Assembly (NCBI GenBank): GCA_944739405.2 | Contig: OX123182.2 | Span: forward strand, 21,277,326 to 21,341,325 | Source of the DNA: Euclidia mi | Lineage: Eukaryota > Arthropoda > Insecta > Lepidoptera > Erebidae | Length of the DNA stretch: 64,000 nt | Reading direction: 5' to 3' | Shown here: piece after piece, positions 30,756 through 41,656 of the stretch | Position numbering within the stretch: the stretch's first letter is position 1 | Layout: the number at the start of each line of letters is the position of its first letter | Position numbers and translations under genes: made by a program | Notes under the pieces: model-generated | Databases searched by the model: none | Told to the model about the DNA's origin: nothing | Seen by the model: only the letters and a program-made list of their open reading frames with translations

Positions 30756-31020
30756 AACGGTATATTGAGCCCTAGTACCTGAAACTTTTAAAAGCGAGGA
30801 ATAAAAATATACATTTGTTACCAAGGACACGACGTGACGACGTGATTTATTTGACATTCCCAACGATACCACTAATAGTGTTGAATATTTTCTGGTAATA
30901 TGATCTATTTTGCTAATAGACATATGTAGGAATCTCCTTTAGCTATTATGTGCCACTAGTTTTACCGCGGGGAAAGGTACCTAAAATAAGTTTAAAAATT
31001 GTGTAAGACAAATGAACGTC

Positions 31021-31266
31021 CACGAAACAAATGACTATAAAATGATCAACCATCGATAGGGCTTACAAAAAACAGGTGCATGTGATTTTCGACCTTATTG
31101 ACAATTCATGACAGACTTTTTTTTTGTATTTTCTTGCTTTCTGACATTCATACGTTAATAAAATTATAAATTCTGAGTTATGTCAATAAGGTCGAAAATC
31201 GCATGCACCTGTCTTTTGTAATCCCTATCGATGGCTGATCACTTTCTGATAGTCATTGGTTTTGTA
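31021..31266. mobile_element. hairpin-type MITE
   Basis: Arms of about 90 bp (31021-31110 and 31177-31266) are reverse complements with few changes; shared blocks are CATCGATAGGG, GGTGCATG and TTTTCGACCTTATTGAC. The central 65 bp is AT-rich. No coding capacity. Confidence 0.85.
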
Positions 31267-31930
31267 AAGATTAATTGCTTTTACACAATTTCACAACTAA
31301 TGAGTTCATGAGGATCCTCTGGGGGATTGGGCTAGGAGATCCTGGTGGACAACATGCAAACATGTTAAGTATTTCGTTGCCAACATTGACAATATTTATT
31401 TCAAGATCGAAATATTCGCGAAACTTTTGCTCGAGCAATTCAACAAATGTGACAAAATTATCAGGAGGTATACCTAATTAAAAAACCCAATTGTACGTTA
31501 CCATCGTTAAAATCTTTATAATGACTGAATTATTTCATATAGTATTATTCATACACACAGTACAATAAACAACCATTATTAATAACAAAACACCACATTT
31601 TTATATTAAAATATTAAAACTTGTAACGTACAAAACAAACAACGTGCGTTGTAATAACCCTAAGATTGTCAACTGCTTGTGCCTACGTAAACCGGTTTTT
31701 TCCAGTCTCGCCGCGTACACGACAAGCGGCCAGTGGTCACGCACACATAAGCCGCGTGCTTGTCGTAGTGCAACCGATTCGCGTTGTTGTATGAAGCTGT
31801 GTCTCTGTTCCGTTTATCTACTCATGTGGTACCGACAGTTCCGAACTTATAAATATCAATAATTGTGAATATCAAGTGAGGGTATGTTCCGTAACCCGCA
31901 CTTCTCGGAGGCAGCGCTGACGGACATCAG

Positions 31931-31977
31931 TCATCCCGTGACCACGGCTGGTGCAACCCATGCCGAAACGTCGGGAC
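31931..31977 (+). ncRNA. hammerhead-ribozyme-like motif (B) with swapped 3/8 core pair
   Basis: Helix I strand TCCC (31934-31937), core GTGACCA (31938-31944), one extra base, stem II GGCTGG...CCATGCC with a single bulge, core GAAAC (31965-31969), a minimal helix III AC/GT, cleavage triplet GTC (31970-31972), helix I strand GGGA (31973-31976). Compared with the hammerhead core CUGANGA, position 3 is G and position 8 is C: a joint exchange that keeps the 3-8 pair. The layout matches type I hammerheads of Penelope-like elements. Activity is not shown. Confidence 0.55.
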
Positions 31978-31989
31978 AAATAGAAAGGT

Positions 31990-32906
31990 ATCATCTTTCT
32001 TTTCGTTTAATTAACACGATTCAGACCCGTTACATAATCATTAGTAAACATATATTTAGTATGATGATTTCGATTTTCATCTATCGATCTTATTACAAGG
32101 GTGCGTAATAAGACATTATTATACAGACCACCTAATTATTCATTCAAAATCGAGTCTAAAAGACATGTAATTAAAATACTAATTTCTGTACGTTGGATGA
32201 TTGAAAGCGGTAACGTATATTAATGATTTAAGCACATGTATATTGTGGAATGGCGTGCAAATTATAGCCCGGCCCGATTCAGAGCTCAACACGTGAAAGG
32301 AACCACAAAAGGGTAATGATTTATAGAGCAAAAGGGTGCGGTTTCACTGTGCGAGACGTAGACTTGACTGTAATGAAAAATTACTGTGTTTATTTTGTGT
32401 AAAGTGCATTACAACGTGAAGCGCTAATGGTACGAGAGCTTTATTGAGTATCTAACGTGATCATCGCGTGTAGATATATTGTGGCAGCGATTCATAAACA
32501 TGTTATATAGTTTAGCTATTCTTAAATATCTTAGGAGCTATCGATTATAATATTCATTTTTGTTGATAAAATAAGCTAAAAATGAGGTCGGGTATGTCAT
32601 ACCCGAGAAGTTTTTAAACGCAGATTTTTAATTTTGCTGTTGTCTTACGAGTCCTGACTTTTCAGTAGCTGGAGGTAAGGGTTCGAAGGGCGAGGTACAG
32701 TCACAGATTACTAAATAGTTACTTCGTAACAGATACATCACTCCCATACAAAACCGAAAATACCTACGCTATAATCACCTACAAAATCTTAATAATAATA
32801 GCCGATATTCGCAGTGAACAGAAATGTACCTTAACTACGCAAGCAAAGAGTTGTAGATTGTTTGACTTACGTACAAGCGTGTCATCGAACGAAGGCGCTA
32901 TAGTCT
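31990..32906. other. no recognised feature
   Basis: No motif-bearing ORF or repeat boundary. GGTCGGGTATGTCATACCCGAGA at about 32586 is a short imperfect palindrome. Confidence 0.4.
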
Positions 32907-33382
32907 AAGAGCCCGTGAACCCCAGACCTACGTTATTTTATAAAAGCTGAAAGTTTGTCAACGGATGCTACCAACACAGGTAAGAACGATGGACCATTAT
33001 GGAGTTTGGGTTATAGTGGCTTTGGCAGGTAAACGGTACTAAAGGTGTATAAAATACCGATCTAATTACATCAAATAATAAAGTCCAATTTTTCGGTATC
33101 ACCTTCAGAATATCATTAAAAATCACGTTATACATTGCCAGACACTTAACATCGTGGCAACCTCTTGCCAGACACCCTTAATGTTCTTGAAATTATAATT
33201 TTACTTACGCTATAGTATAAAAGCTAATTTTTATATATAATACTTGGATAATAAGTAGATGATGTTTCCTCACCAGCCAGACACTTTTGATAGTTCCAAC
33301 CCCTTGCCAGACAAGCATGTAGGGTAGCCGTCTGTAGGAGAGCGCGCAGTTAAAACTATATTTTCTATACATGTCAAAACAT

Positions 33383-33700
33383 TCAAATACTGCTCATCTT
33401 TATAGTTATGATTATGAGGCAAATACACGATACAGCATAATATTTTACACTTTTATATGACACAATAGCAAATATTATTTCTTTGCCATCAGTCATGCCA
33501 TCAATGTCTGTAACTATTTTTACATTATAATAATCACGAAATGCCAACAAAACTCCTCCCCATCCACAGTCACCTGATCTATCTTTACGTATCACATGAA
33601 AGCCAGGAGGGAAAAGTTCACTGTCAAACACGGAGCTCGTAAGAAAAGTCTCAGTTAATGCTGTTATATCATATTCACTATGCGTAACATTATTAAGGAA
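33383..33700 (-). pseudogene. LINE endonuclease fragment
   Basis: Minus-strand reading gives ITALTETFL, then DSELFPPGFHVIRKDRSGD and GWGGVLLAFRD, the N-terminal blocks of the APE-type endonuclease of Jockey/CR1-like LINEs, which nicks the target for reverse transcription. It breaks off after about 100 residues. It lies downstream of an ORF1 fragment in the same orientation, as in an intact LINE. Confidence 0.72.
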
Positions 33701-33751
33701 GGTAGGTAATAGTCTTCGTCCTTAGACCATGAACATTTTAATAGCGTATTT

Positions 33752-34134
33752 TCATCTCACGGGATCGCGGTCGACACTTGATAGTTTTTCGGCATATTTC
33801 AATGGTACTCCAAGGCTAAAGGAAGGGTAGTGGCCACGAGATTTCAGTTTTTCAACAGTGCATTCGTCACTGCCACATGTTGACTTAAGATAGTCGCGTA
33901 CTTGCTCGACTGTGGTGCCCTCCTGCACGTAATAAAGGTGCAAGTATCTTCGCCTCTCAGCGGCATGTAGCATCGTGGAGCCACGTTCAGCGGTACCCCT
34001 GAGTACCCCGGGAAGTGAAGATCGAGACCGTCTACGCCCCACTTCTTGTCTTCACAGTCATGGCTATTGATCGTTGAGACCGATGTGGAAAGTTCTGCCT
34101 GTATGAGCTTATGAGCACTGAGGATAGGAGCCAC
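33752..34134 (-). pseudogene. LINE ORF1 fragment
   Basis: In one minus-strand frame (34042-33752) the C-terminal part reads TVEQVRDYLKSTCGSDECTV and KLKSRGHYPSFSLGVPLKYA, like the RRM/C-terminal nucleic-acid-binding part of LINE ORF1 proteins in insects. A second frame (34134-33844) overlaps. ORF1 proteins coat LINE RNA. A frame change and a missing N-terminus make it a remnant. Confidence 0.55.
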
Positions 34135-35785
34135 AGACGATACTTTAGTTGCACTGGGGACAGAAGCCGCAAACGAATCTGTATCATCCCCGAGAGACTT
34201 GTTGTTTGGTTAAGGTTTCCGATATGGAGGTTTATTTCTTGAGGTTAATTTATTTTCAGGAGTTGGACATGTTGGGATGCCGTTACACGTCGACGTTGAA
34301 TTTTTGGGTATCGGCTTTTCTTCGCAAGTCTTATTGATGTTTGATTTATATTGTTCTTCATCAGGTTTCAAATATTAATGAAGGGTTTAGTCGTAAAAAA
34401 CTACGAAATTTTGATGCTAGTAGTCTGCCACCGTGAAAATCCGAACTGCTACAATAATTACTGCGAGCCAATTATGTGTCTAGCATTTGGAATAATGCAA
34501 ATCAGCAAATTCCAACAATTTATCAACCCGCGAATAATGGATGGGTACTCGAAAATAATCATTACCATTTTAAATGGTTTGAAGGTAATCAGTTACCAAA
34601 TTTCGTTAGAGATTCACTGAAAACTGTCTCAGGTATAAATATTTCAATCTATTTTTAATTTTTTTTAATACTTTTAATCCCATTAAGTTTTTTAGATTTT
34701 TACAGAAACTGACGAATAAGAAGAAGATCACGATATCGAATGGAGTAACAGTGACGAAGAAAATGATAATGAATGAAATAATATTATCTTTTATGCTCTA
34801 TAATAATATGTTATGTCATCAATCTATTTTTTTTATCCTTTATAATAACTTGTATCATTTACCAATTTTTTATGAAATGTTTAAGGAATATTTTATTTTG
34901 CTTTTTTAAACCTGTTATTGATAGAATAAATTAAAAATTTTAACAATTTAAGTTAGTTGTAGCATCGATGTGTTTTCTTAAGATGTTTTCAAAATTTACA
35001 TAGACTATCAGTTATATAAATCTGCGCCAAAAAGTTTATTTGCATAAGTCATTCTAATCACAAATCTCTTCTTACGATTCACAATGTTTGTCTGGCAAGG
35101 GGTTGGAACTATCAAAAGTGTCTGGCTTATGAGGAAACATTATCTACTTATTACCCAAGTATTATATATAAAAATCAGCTTTTATACTATAACGTAAGTA
35201 ACATTATAATTTCATGAACATTAAGGGTGTCTGGCAAGAGGTTGCCACGATGTTAAGTGTCTGGCAATGAATAACGTGATTTTTGATGATATTCTGAAGG
35301 TAATACCGAAAAATTGGACTTTATTATTTGATGTAATTAGATCGGTATTTTAGACACCTTTAGTACCGTTTACCTGCCAAAGCCACTATAACCCAAACTC
35401 CATAATGGTCCATCGTTCTTACCTGTGTTGGGAGCATCCGCTGATAAACTTTCAGCTTTTATAAAATAACGTAGGTCTGGGGTTCACGGGCTCTTGCTCT
35501 ACTAGGGTTGTTCCTATAATGATTTTGGAAATAAAAAGAATGTTGCGAAATAAACATATTTATATTTGTAAATATATTTGAGTTTTGTTGTTAAAGTTAA
35601 ATATGTTTGAGTTTTATGAAATGATTAACATATTTTGTTCCTTGTCTAAATTCACGGTTATTAAATTTCAATGTTGAAAATATCCTTAATCTTGTAAATA
35701 ATTTTAATAAGTAATTATGCGAAAAACATGAGCAAACACCAGGCAAATCGACTTTATTTAGAATTTCCAACACGGTGCTACCCGG

Positions 35786-36251
35786 TCAATTCATAAGCAC
35801 GTTGTCAAAATTATTCACGAATAATATTTCTAATTTTTCAAAATAATTTATAAACGTTTCTGGTGGAACTTTTAGGCTATCATAAAAAGATGTATCTTTA
35901 TTAAAGGCTTTGAAATGAGTATATAGTGTTGTTTCTTCAACATTAGGTTTCGCCTGTAACAAAGCATTAAAGCTAGTGCAGTTATGTTTCTTGCTACACT
36001 TAAACAATAAATACCCTGACACAGGTCAACGCATTTTTTGCAGGCAAATCGAATCTGTAGTCGGTTTCGCCGTTTAAGGCAACTGCTGAAGGTGTTCCTG
36101 CCTTACATTTTTGGCCAAGTATGGGCCGTTCAAAAAGAGTGGTAGCATCTGACCTCTGAAGCAAGTCACAAATGTCTTCTTGACAGTTACTATGACGAGA
36201 ATTTTGCAGCATATTCCTAAAGAATAATTTTTTCATTTGATAATTTGTCAT
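35786..36251 (-). pseudogene. P-element/THAP9-like transposase C-terminal fragment
   Basis: Two overlapping minus-strand frames (36251-36000 and 36022-35786) join in sense. The first ends near NALTCVR, the second continues with SGYLLFKCSKKHNCTSFNAL and FYDSLKVPPETFINYFEKLE. A hydrophobic GYLL followed by spaced Cys/His and a late PP-T-F motif resembles the C-terminal region of P-element/THAP9 transposases (family knowledge from memory, not searched). One frame change separates the pieces, and the catalytic part is absent. It could relate to the THAP exon at 11772, but they are 24 kb apart. Confidence 0.45.
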
Positions 36252-36275
36252 GTCATTTGATCCTAAATTACATTA

Positions 36276-36517
36276 TCTACACTTAATATTATAAAGAGGT
36301 AAAATTTGTTTGTTTGTTTATTTGTAATGGATAAACTCAAAAACTAGGTACTGGACCGATTTTAAAAATTCTTTCACCATTAGAAAGCTACATTATCTGC
36401 GAGTAGCATAGGCTATATTTTATTTTATAAAAAATAGAGATGTTTAAGATATTTGTGATTTTCGGGTACGCGAAGAAGTTCCCTCAGGAGGCGGGTGAAA
36501 TCGCTGGAAACGGCTAG
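36276..36517 (+). mobile_element. complete short Helitron (242 bp)
   Basis: It starts TCTACACTTAATATTATAAA with a host A before it (36275) and ends ATCGCTGGAAACGGCTAG with a host T after it (36518). Inside is TTTGTTTGTTTGTTTATT and the GGACCGATTTTAAAAATTCT block common to insect Helitrons. No coding capacity. Ends and insertion site fit the Helitron rule exactly. Confidence 0.82.
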
Positions 36518-37136
36518 TATTCATATATTTTTAAAAGGTTATATTAGGTTTTCTTGTGAACAAACATCATTAAACATCTTCTCATGACTCCCCACTTCAT
36601 TATAGCGTGGCTTGGTGATCACGCCACGCTGTATCCGAGTGGTAAGGCAAGTAATTTGTAGATATTGTATTTATTTATTACTTTGACTTTTTTGGCCTGC
36701 CTTTATGAATAACATCTAAATGATGTAATTAATTTATCGAATCTTCTAGGTAATTTAGTAATTAAATAGTATATTGACCAGTCATTATGTATAATTTTAT
36801 ATTAATCACTATGGCTTTAACATATACATACACAGTTTTAAGTTCAACCTAATTACAACCATGACACCTAGTAATAAAGGTAAAAAGATATATATTTCTT
36901 ACGGCCAGTCGTCTGAGTCGTCACATAAAACTAGGTGATCAATAAATTATTCCTGTCACATAGAAATGAAAAGATGTATGTTAAACAATATTAAGTGTCG
37001 GTTTCACCACTGTCCAATAAGTCTGATAAGTTCTGTATAAAATACTCGGCAAATAAATTTATACAAATTTCGTTCTAATTTTGAATTTACTTATTTGGAA
37101 GGTAACGCTTAGAGGTGTGGTAAACAGGCCCTTAGT
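36518..37136. other. no recognised feature
   Basis: AT-rich. ATCACGCCACGCT and AGCGTGGCTTGGTGATC near 36603-36632 are a short imperfect inverted repeat. Nothing else was identified up to the BEL element. Confidence 0.45.
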
Positions 37137-37141
37137 GTAAT

Positions 37142-37649
37142 TGGTAGCGCCATCTACCTTCCTATATAAAACTAATCGCATCAACATGAATCGTTCCACG
37201 CTTGTCTAGTGCGAGCGATATCATATTTCCGTCCCTCTCTTTCCCTCTCCCTGGAAGAGGCACTGCCTTCCGCCTATTTCGTCGACGCGATCGTGAACGC
37301 GAGGGACAGTCTCGAACATTCCGCACGCTACGAACGCCGTCTCGATACCGCTCCGCGCCGCACCGCTGTATCGCCGTCTCGTTAGTACCGCGCCGCTCCC
37401 GTATGTGTTTATCACCGCTTCCACCAAGGAAAACCCGCTCGTGAGTGCTAGTGAAGACAAGCAGCTGCATCACGAAACCACCAAGGCTGTATAAGGTAAG
37501 TGCCTTCCATCCTTAAAATAGCCTATACCCACTCCATCTCCTCTTCCCCTTATTCCTTTCTAGGCGACCCAGAATTCGCCCTAATACAGTCCATTTCCTT
37601 TTCCAAGTCGCCTAGAACCCTACCTTGGTTTCGGCACCATGCCATACCA
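37142..37649 (+). repeat. 5' LTR of the BEL/Pao element (508 bp)
   Basis: Starts TGGTAGCGCC and ends GCCATACCA (TGGTA/TACCA inverted ends). TATATAAA at 37163 is close to the start, an unusually short distance for U3, and a GTAAGT splice-donor-like site is at about 37496. Confidence 0.93.
37163..37170 (+). promoter_or_regulatory. TATA box of the BEL 5' LTR
   Basis: TATATAAA about 20 bp after the LTR start. The same box occurs at 41694 in the 3' LTR. A GC-rich segment follows. Confidence 0.55.
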
Positions 37650-37976
37650 TTTTTTTTTGATCCATACGAGTCGGATTCATTTACGTTTTATACGTTATAC
37701 CGCTATACCTAGGCAGTTATAGCACCTAGCTATACTCCTAATAGATTAACATAACCGTCACATGGTTATTTCCGCCCGCATTAGTAGGTAAACTTTTATG
37801 TAGCTACCTACTTATTAAATTATTATTTCTGCAACTATCATAGTTGTCTTATAAATCTCATATTTCAATCAACTTTTATTTCCTCAGCTCTAAAGTGTTG
37901 CCTACTTAGGTAAAATAATAGATACATTAGATATTCTTATTTTGTTTCGTTCTCATTAGCTTATACTTACGTAAGC

Positions 37977-40016
37977 ATGTCACAACAAAAGAAGTCACGC
38001 GTGTCGGAAGACAAAGAGATGACAATCTTAGAAGCGAAACGCAATATTTTATTTGAGCGCATACAAAATATCTATGAACGATCAAAAACCGCATCTATGT
38101 CTGACAGCAATAGCGAAGCATTTCTCAGTTATTGTACAACAGTAGATAGTATTCGAACAGATTTTCATAAGTTGTTAGACGATTATAACGCAAGATTACT
38201 TTCTATCAATCCTGATGAAAAACCGAACTATCAGGCGTATACCGCATTCGAAGATCTTTATTGTATTATTAAGCGTATACAATCGCAATTGGAGGGTAAA
38301 TGTTCGGCAGAGCCCGTTGCCCGCAAACCGAGATTACCGCCAATCGAGATTATGTCGTTTGACGGAGATATACGAAATTGGCCGTTATTCTATGCAAGTT
38401 TTAAGTCTACAGTGCACGATAATGGTTCTCTGACAGATGCTGACAGGTTGTACTATTTAATAGGTAAACTGTCACCGAAGGCCCAGTCCGTATTTGCAGG
38501 TGTCACACCCAGTGCTGAGAATTATCAGGTCATATTTCATTCACTACTTGACAGATATCAAGACACGCGCGTTCTAGCGTCTACGTACTTTGACCAAGCT
38601 TTAAATCTCAAACTGTCCAGCAACGCGTCTGTCTCGAATTTCCAGCTGTTTATTGATAACTTCGTAACCGCAGTTAATTCTCTTAGGAATTTAAAATTAG
38701 AAGATCTTTCCGACTTTATGTTGCTTCAACTCGCTTTAAAAAAGTTTGACACTGATACAATTCGCGCATTCGAGATGACGGAACGCAATAATAAAATACC
38801 TACACTAGATAGTTTTATTTCGTTCATCAAAGATCAGTGTCGAATATTTCATAATACGCAGTCTGGTTCACCTGGCCCGTCTAACACTAACAACAACAAA
38901 CAAAGGTTGAATAAATCGCGAAATAGTAATAATAACTCAGTCCCTAATCCACAATCTTACGTAACATGTTCGGAATCTAATAGTAATAATTCACAGAAGT
39001 GTCTGTGCAGTAATATAGTGCACGACCATTACTATAAGTGTCCCACCTTTAATGATTTAAATCCAATTGCTCGTTTTAAATGCGTAAAAGATAACAAAGC
39101 TTGCATTAATTGCTTAAGCATAAAACATAAAACGAGTAATTGTTCCAGTAGAACGAGATGTCGCACATGTAAACAAAAACATCACACACTGTTACATTAT
39201 GATAAAAATAACCGGTTGTCAAGTCAAGCCGCTAGCCTTGACACACTTACGAGTACGCCGCAGGTGCAGCAGACCACGGTAGCTGCGCCTTCCGCGTCTG
39301 AGGGCGAAGTATCGTTGTGTACGACATCCATTGCGCGGGCGGCACGCACGCGCGGACGGCCTTCGCGCGCTTGTAGTGATCAGAGCAGTGCTAGGCCGCC
39401 ATGTACGGCGTCTAAGACGGTACTGTTAGCGACAGCGCAAGTTATCATATATGATGTCAATGGGTCGCCGCACATGGTACGTTGTCTGCTAGATAGCGCA
39501 TCTCAGACCAATTTAATAACGTTAAAATTGTTCAAACGCCTCGGATTATGGAACAACTTTAAAAATACGAACTCAATAATCCGAGGGATAGGCGGATCAG
39601 AAAAACATTGCAAAGGTTCCGTAGATATTAAAATACATTCGCGTTTTGATAGGGACATTAATTTTAACATTTCTTCGCTTATCGTGGAACGTATTACAGA
39701 CACGTTGCCAAACGCTAATGTAGACGTAGCATCACTCACTCATCTCGAATCATTGCCGTTAGCCGACGCGGAGTTTGCGAATCCGGCAGGCATTGATCTT
39801 TTGATCGGAGCTTCAATATTTCCGCACTTGCTACTAACTAACATAGTTCGTAGTGAGCGATATGATTTACCACCCGCTATTGAGACGGTACTTGGGTATG
39901 TGATTATGGGTACCGTACCTACGTTACATACTTCTCATTGTATTACGTCTTGTTGTTGTTCTGCTCTTCAAGAGATCAAGGTGGGTGCTAAAACTGTGTG
40001 TAAGATAAAGCACTAA
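37977..40016 (+). CDS. Gag-protease polyprotein of the BEL/Pao element
   Basis: 679 codons from the ATG at 37977. Residues about 108-270 carry the DUF1759-type Gag core (PPIEIMSFDGDIRNWPLFYA, then LIGKLSP and FDQALNL). Residues about 335-410 hold Cys/His knuckles (CINCLSIKHKTSNC, CRTCKQKHHTLLH). Residues about 500-600 hold the retropepsin-like domain with LLDSASQTNLI (catalytic Asp 506, in an unusual D-S-A triad) and ETVLGYVIMG near the end. Gag packages element RNA and the protease cuts the polyprotein. The frame stops at 40014-40016, just before the minisatellite, where intact elements run on into RT. Confidence 0.9.
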   Translation: MSQQKKSRVSEDKEMTILEAKRNILFERIQNIYERSKTASMSDSNSEAFLSYCTTVDSIRTDFHKLLDDYNARLLSINPDEKPNYQAYTAFEDLYCIIKRIQSQLEGKCSAEPVARKPRLPPIEIMSFDGDIRNWPLFYASFKSTVHDNGSLTDADRLYYLIGKLSPKAQSVFAGVTPSAENYQVIFHSLLDRYQDTRVLASTYFDQALNLKLSSNASVSNFQLFIDNFVTAVNSLRNLKLEDLSDFMLLQLALKKFDTDTIRAFEMTERNNKIPTLDSFISFIKDQCRIFHNTQSGSPGPSNTNNNKQRLNKSRNSNNNSVPNPQSYVTCSESNSNNSQKCLCSNIVHDHYYKCPTFNDLNPIARFKCVKDNKACINCLSIKHKTSNCSSRTRCRTCKQKHHTLLHYDKNNRLSSQAASLDTLTSTPQVQQTTVAAPSASEGEVSLCTTSIARAARTRGRPSRACSDQSSARPPCTASKTVLLATAQVIIYDVNGSPHMVRCLLDSASQTNLITLKLFKRLGLWNNFKNTNSIIRGIGGSEKHCKGSVDIKIHSRFDRDINFNISSLIVERITDTLPNANVDVASLTHLESLPLADAEFANPAGIDLLIGASIFPHLLLTNIVRSERYDLPPAIETVLGYVIMGTVPTLHTSHCITSCCCSALQEIKVGAKTVCKIKH

Positions 40017-40019
40017 TTA

Positions 40020-40345
40020 GCTATGCTATGCTGCGCTATGCTGCGCCATGCTGCGCTTTGCTGCGCCATGCTGCGCTATGCTGCGCCATGCTGCGCTATG
40101 CTGCGCTATGCTGCGCTATGCTGCGCCATGCTGCGCCATGCTTCGCCATGCTGTGCCATGCTGCGCTTTGCTGCGCCATGCTGCGATATGCTGCGCCATG
40201 CTGCGCTATGCTGCGCCATGCAGCGCTATGCTGCGCCATGCTGCGCTATGCTGCGCCATGCTGCGCTATGCTGCGCCATGCTGCGCTATGCTGCGCTATG
40301 CTGCGCTATGCTACGCTATGCTAAGCTACGCTACGCTACACTATA
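40020..40345 (+). repeat. 10-bp minisatellite replacing part of pol
   Basis: About 31 units of CTGCGCCATG/CTGCGCTATG, with the last few decayed (CTACGCTATG, CTAAGCTACG). Because 10 is not a multiple of 3, every forward frame reads the same ten-residue repeat (MLRHAALCCA type) and none has a stop, so three long ORFs overlap here. One frame runs on into the RT remnant (to 40466). Confidence 0.95.
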
Positions 40346-41455
40346 CTATACTTCCGCTTTGTACATGGATGACATTGCCTGTAATGTCATACCCGCTCCG
40401 CTAGCAATTTCGCTTTGTGAAGAGCTTATTCAGCTTTTCAAGCGAGGCCAGTTTGATCTTGTCTAATGGACAAGCAACTCTAAGGAAGTTCTCGCACGCA
40501 TACCAGATTCTCATAAGGCTTCTCCAGACATGGAGTTTGAGAAGTCTGTACCGCATAAGGTTCTCGGTTTACGCTGGGACAAATCCTGCGATAGTTTTCG
40601 GTTTGACGTCTCACCGCCAGATGATAAGTGCGCCAAGCGCACTATGCTATCCACAGTAGCTCGACTATGGGACATAATGGGTTTTGTGGCTCCCACAATT
40701 TTGTACGCCAAGCTCTTGATCAAAGAGCTTTGGCTATCAAAGTGTGAGTGGGATGATACACCCCCTGACCATATTGTCGCCGCTTGGGGCCAGTTTTGTA
40801 TTGAGCTTACCGCGCTCAATCATATTACTATTCCGCGTCATTTTGGGTTGGTAGATGGATGTACCGTCAACTTAATAGGTTTCGCTGACGCCAGCGAGCG
40901 TGCTTACGGCGGAGTCGTATATCTGCAAGTCCGCATTGGTTCTAACTACTCGGTGTAGTTAGTTTGTGCCAAGTCTAAGGTCTCGCCTGTTAAACCATTT
41001 CGGTTGCGAGACTGGAGTTGTGCGCGGCCCTTCTGCTGTCTCAGTTGCTCTGCAAGGTTCAAGACACAGTTTTGCCCCACTACTCTATTAATAAATATAC
41101 GCATCTTCCGACTCCAAAGTAGTGCTCGCTTGGATTTATTCCTCTCCTCACCGCTGGCAGACTTTTGTCGCCAACCGCGTTAGTAAATTGATTGAACTTG
41201 TTCCCGCTACTTGTTTCAATCACGTCGCGGGTTATCGTACTCGTCTTTAGGAATAACTTTCCATAGATCATATTGACTGGAAGTTTATTCCACCAGCATC
41301 ACCACATTTCGGTGGATGTTGGGCAAGCATGGTCAAAGTAATTAAAACGCATCTCTTCAAAGTTATAGGTCAACAGATCCTCTCTTACGAAGAGCCTTTA
41401 ACTGTCCTTGCACAAGTCGAGGCACTGATCAACTCGCGTCCGCTTCCAACTCAGT
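40346..41455 (+). pseudogene. BEL/Pao pol remnants (RT end, RNase H, integrase scraps)
   Basis: Just after the minisatellite is the RT catalytic motif YMDDIACNV (about 40365). An open piece at 40530-40958 then carries the Pao-type region between RT and RNase H (KVLGLRWDKSCDSFRFDVSP, DIMGFVAPTILYAK) and the start of RNase H (LIGFADASERAYGGVVYLQV). Later pieces in other frames include SPHRWQTFVANRVS (about 41145) and FIPPASPHFGGCWASMVKVI (about 41290, integrase) and end at INSRPLPTQ. Large parts are deleted and stops are frequent, so no enzyme can be made. Confidence 0.85.
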
Positions 41456-41656
41456 GAGATCTAGCCTGAAGTTGGACCTACCTCTTAGTTTAAGTATTTA
41501 GTTAGTAGTTTTCGCTATTATTGCGTTTGTAGTTTTCGCTTAAGTTAGTTTAGATTAATTTTATTGTCATATCGCTGTCTTAGCCTATTGATGGGTTATG
41601 CGGTAGTACACCCAACATAGCTAAGTTCAATTCTATTTTTTTTAAAGGCAACCCTT

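Larger units (their letters stand above)
32907..35495. mobile_element. 2.6-kb element with 408-bp terminal inverted repeats
   Basis: 32907-33314 and 35088-35495 are near-identical reverse complements of equal length, starting AAGAGCCCGTGAACCCCAGA. The TIRs contain several copies of TTGCCAGACA. The interior holds LINE ORF1 and endonuclease remains on the minus strand and unrecognised sequence (34135-35087). No transposase was recognised and no convincing target-site duplication was found. Long TIRs enclosing foreign sequence suggest a foldback-like or non-autonomous DNA element; an inverted duplication around a LINE insertion is the alternative. Confidence 0.8.

Noticed and set aside
31720..31770. 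A fourth hammerhead-like motif on the minus strand (GTGACCA...GCGGC-GAGAC)
   Set aside because: The second core is GAGAC instead of GAAAC, the cleavage triplet is not in place, and stem II needs a long loop; probably chance.
34476..34760. A two-exon gene with an acidic C-terminus
   Set aside because: A donor-like and an acceptor-like site exist near 34632 and 34695, but there is no recognisable domain and too little sequence; mentioned only under the long-TIR element.
37162..37473. ORFs in the BEL LTRs (also 41693-42004)
   Set aside because: Identical in both LTRs and on both strands; LTR sequence, not genes.
40023..40404. Three cysteine-rich ORFs as a toxin or antimicrobial-peptide gene
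   Set aside because: They are the same 10-bp minisatellite read in three frames.
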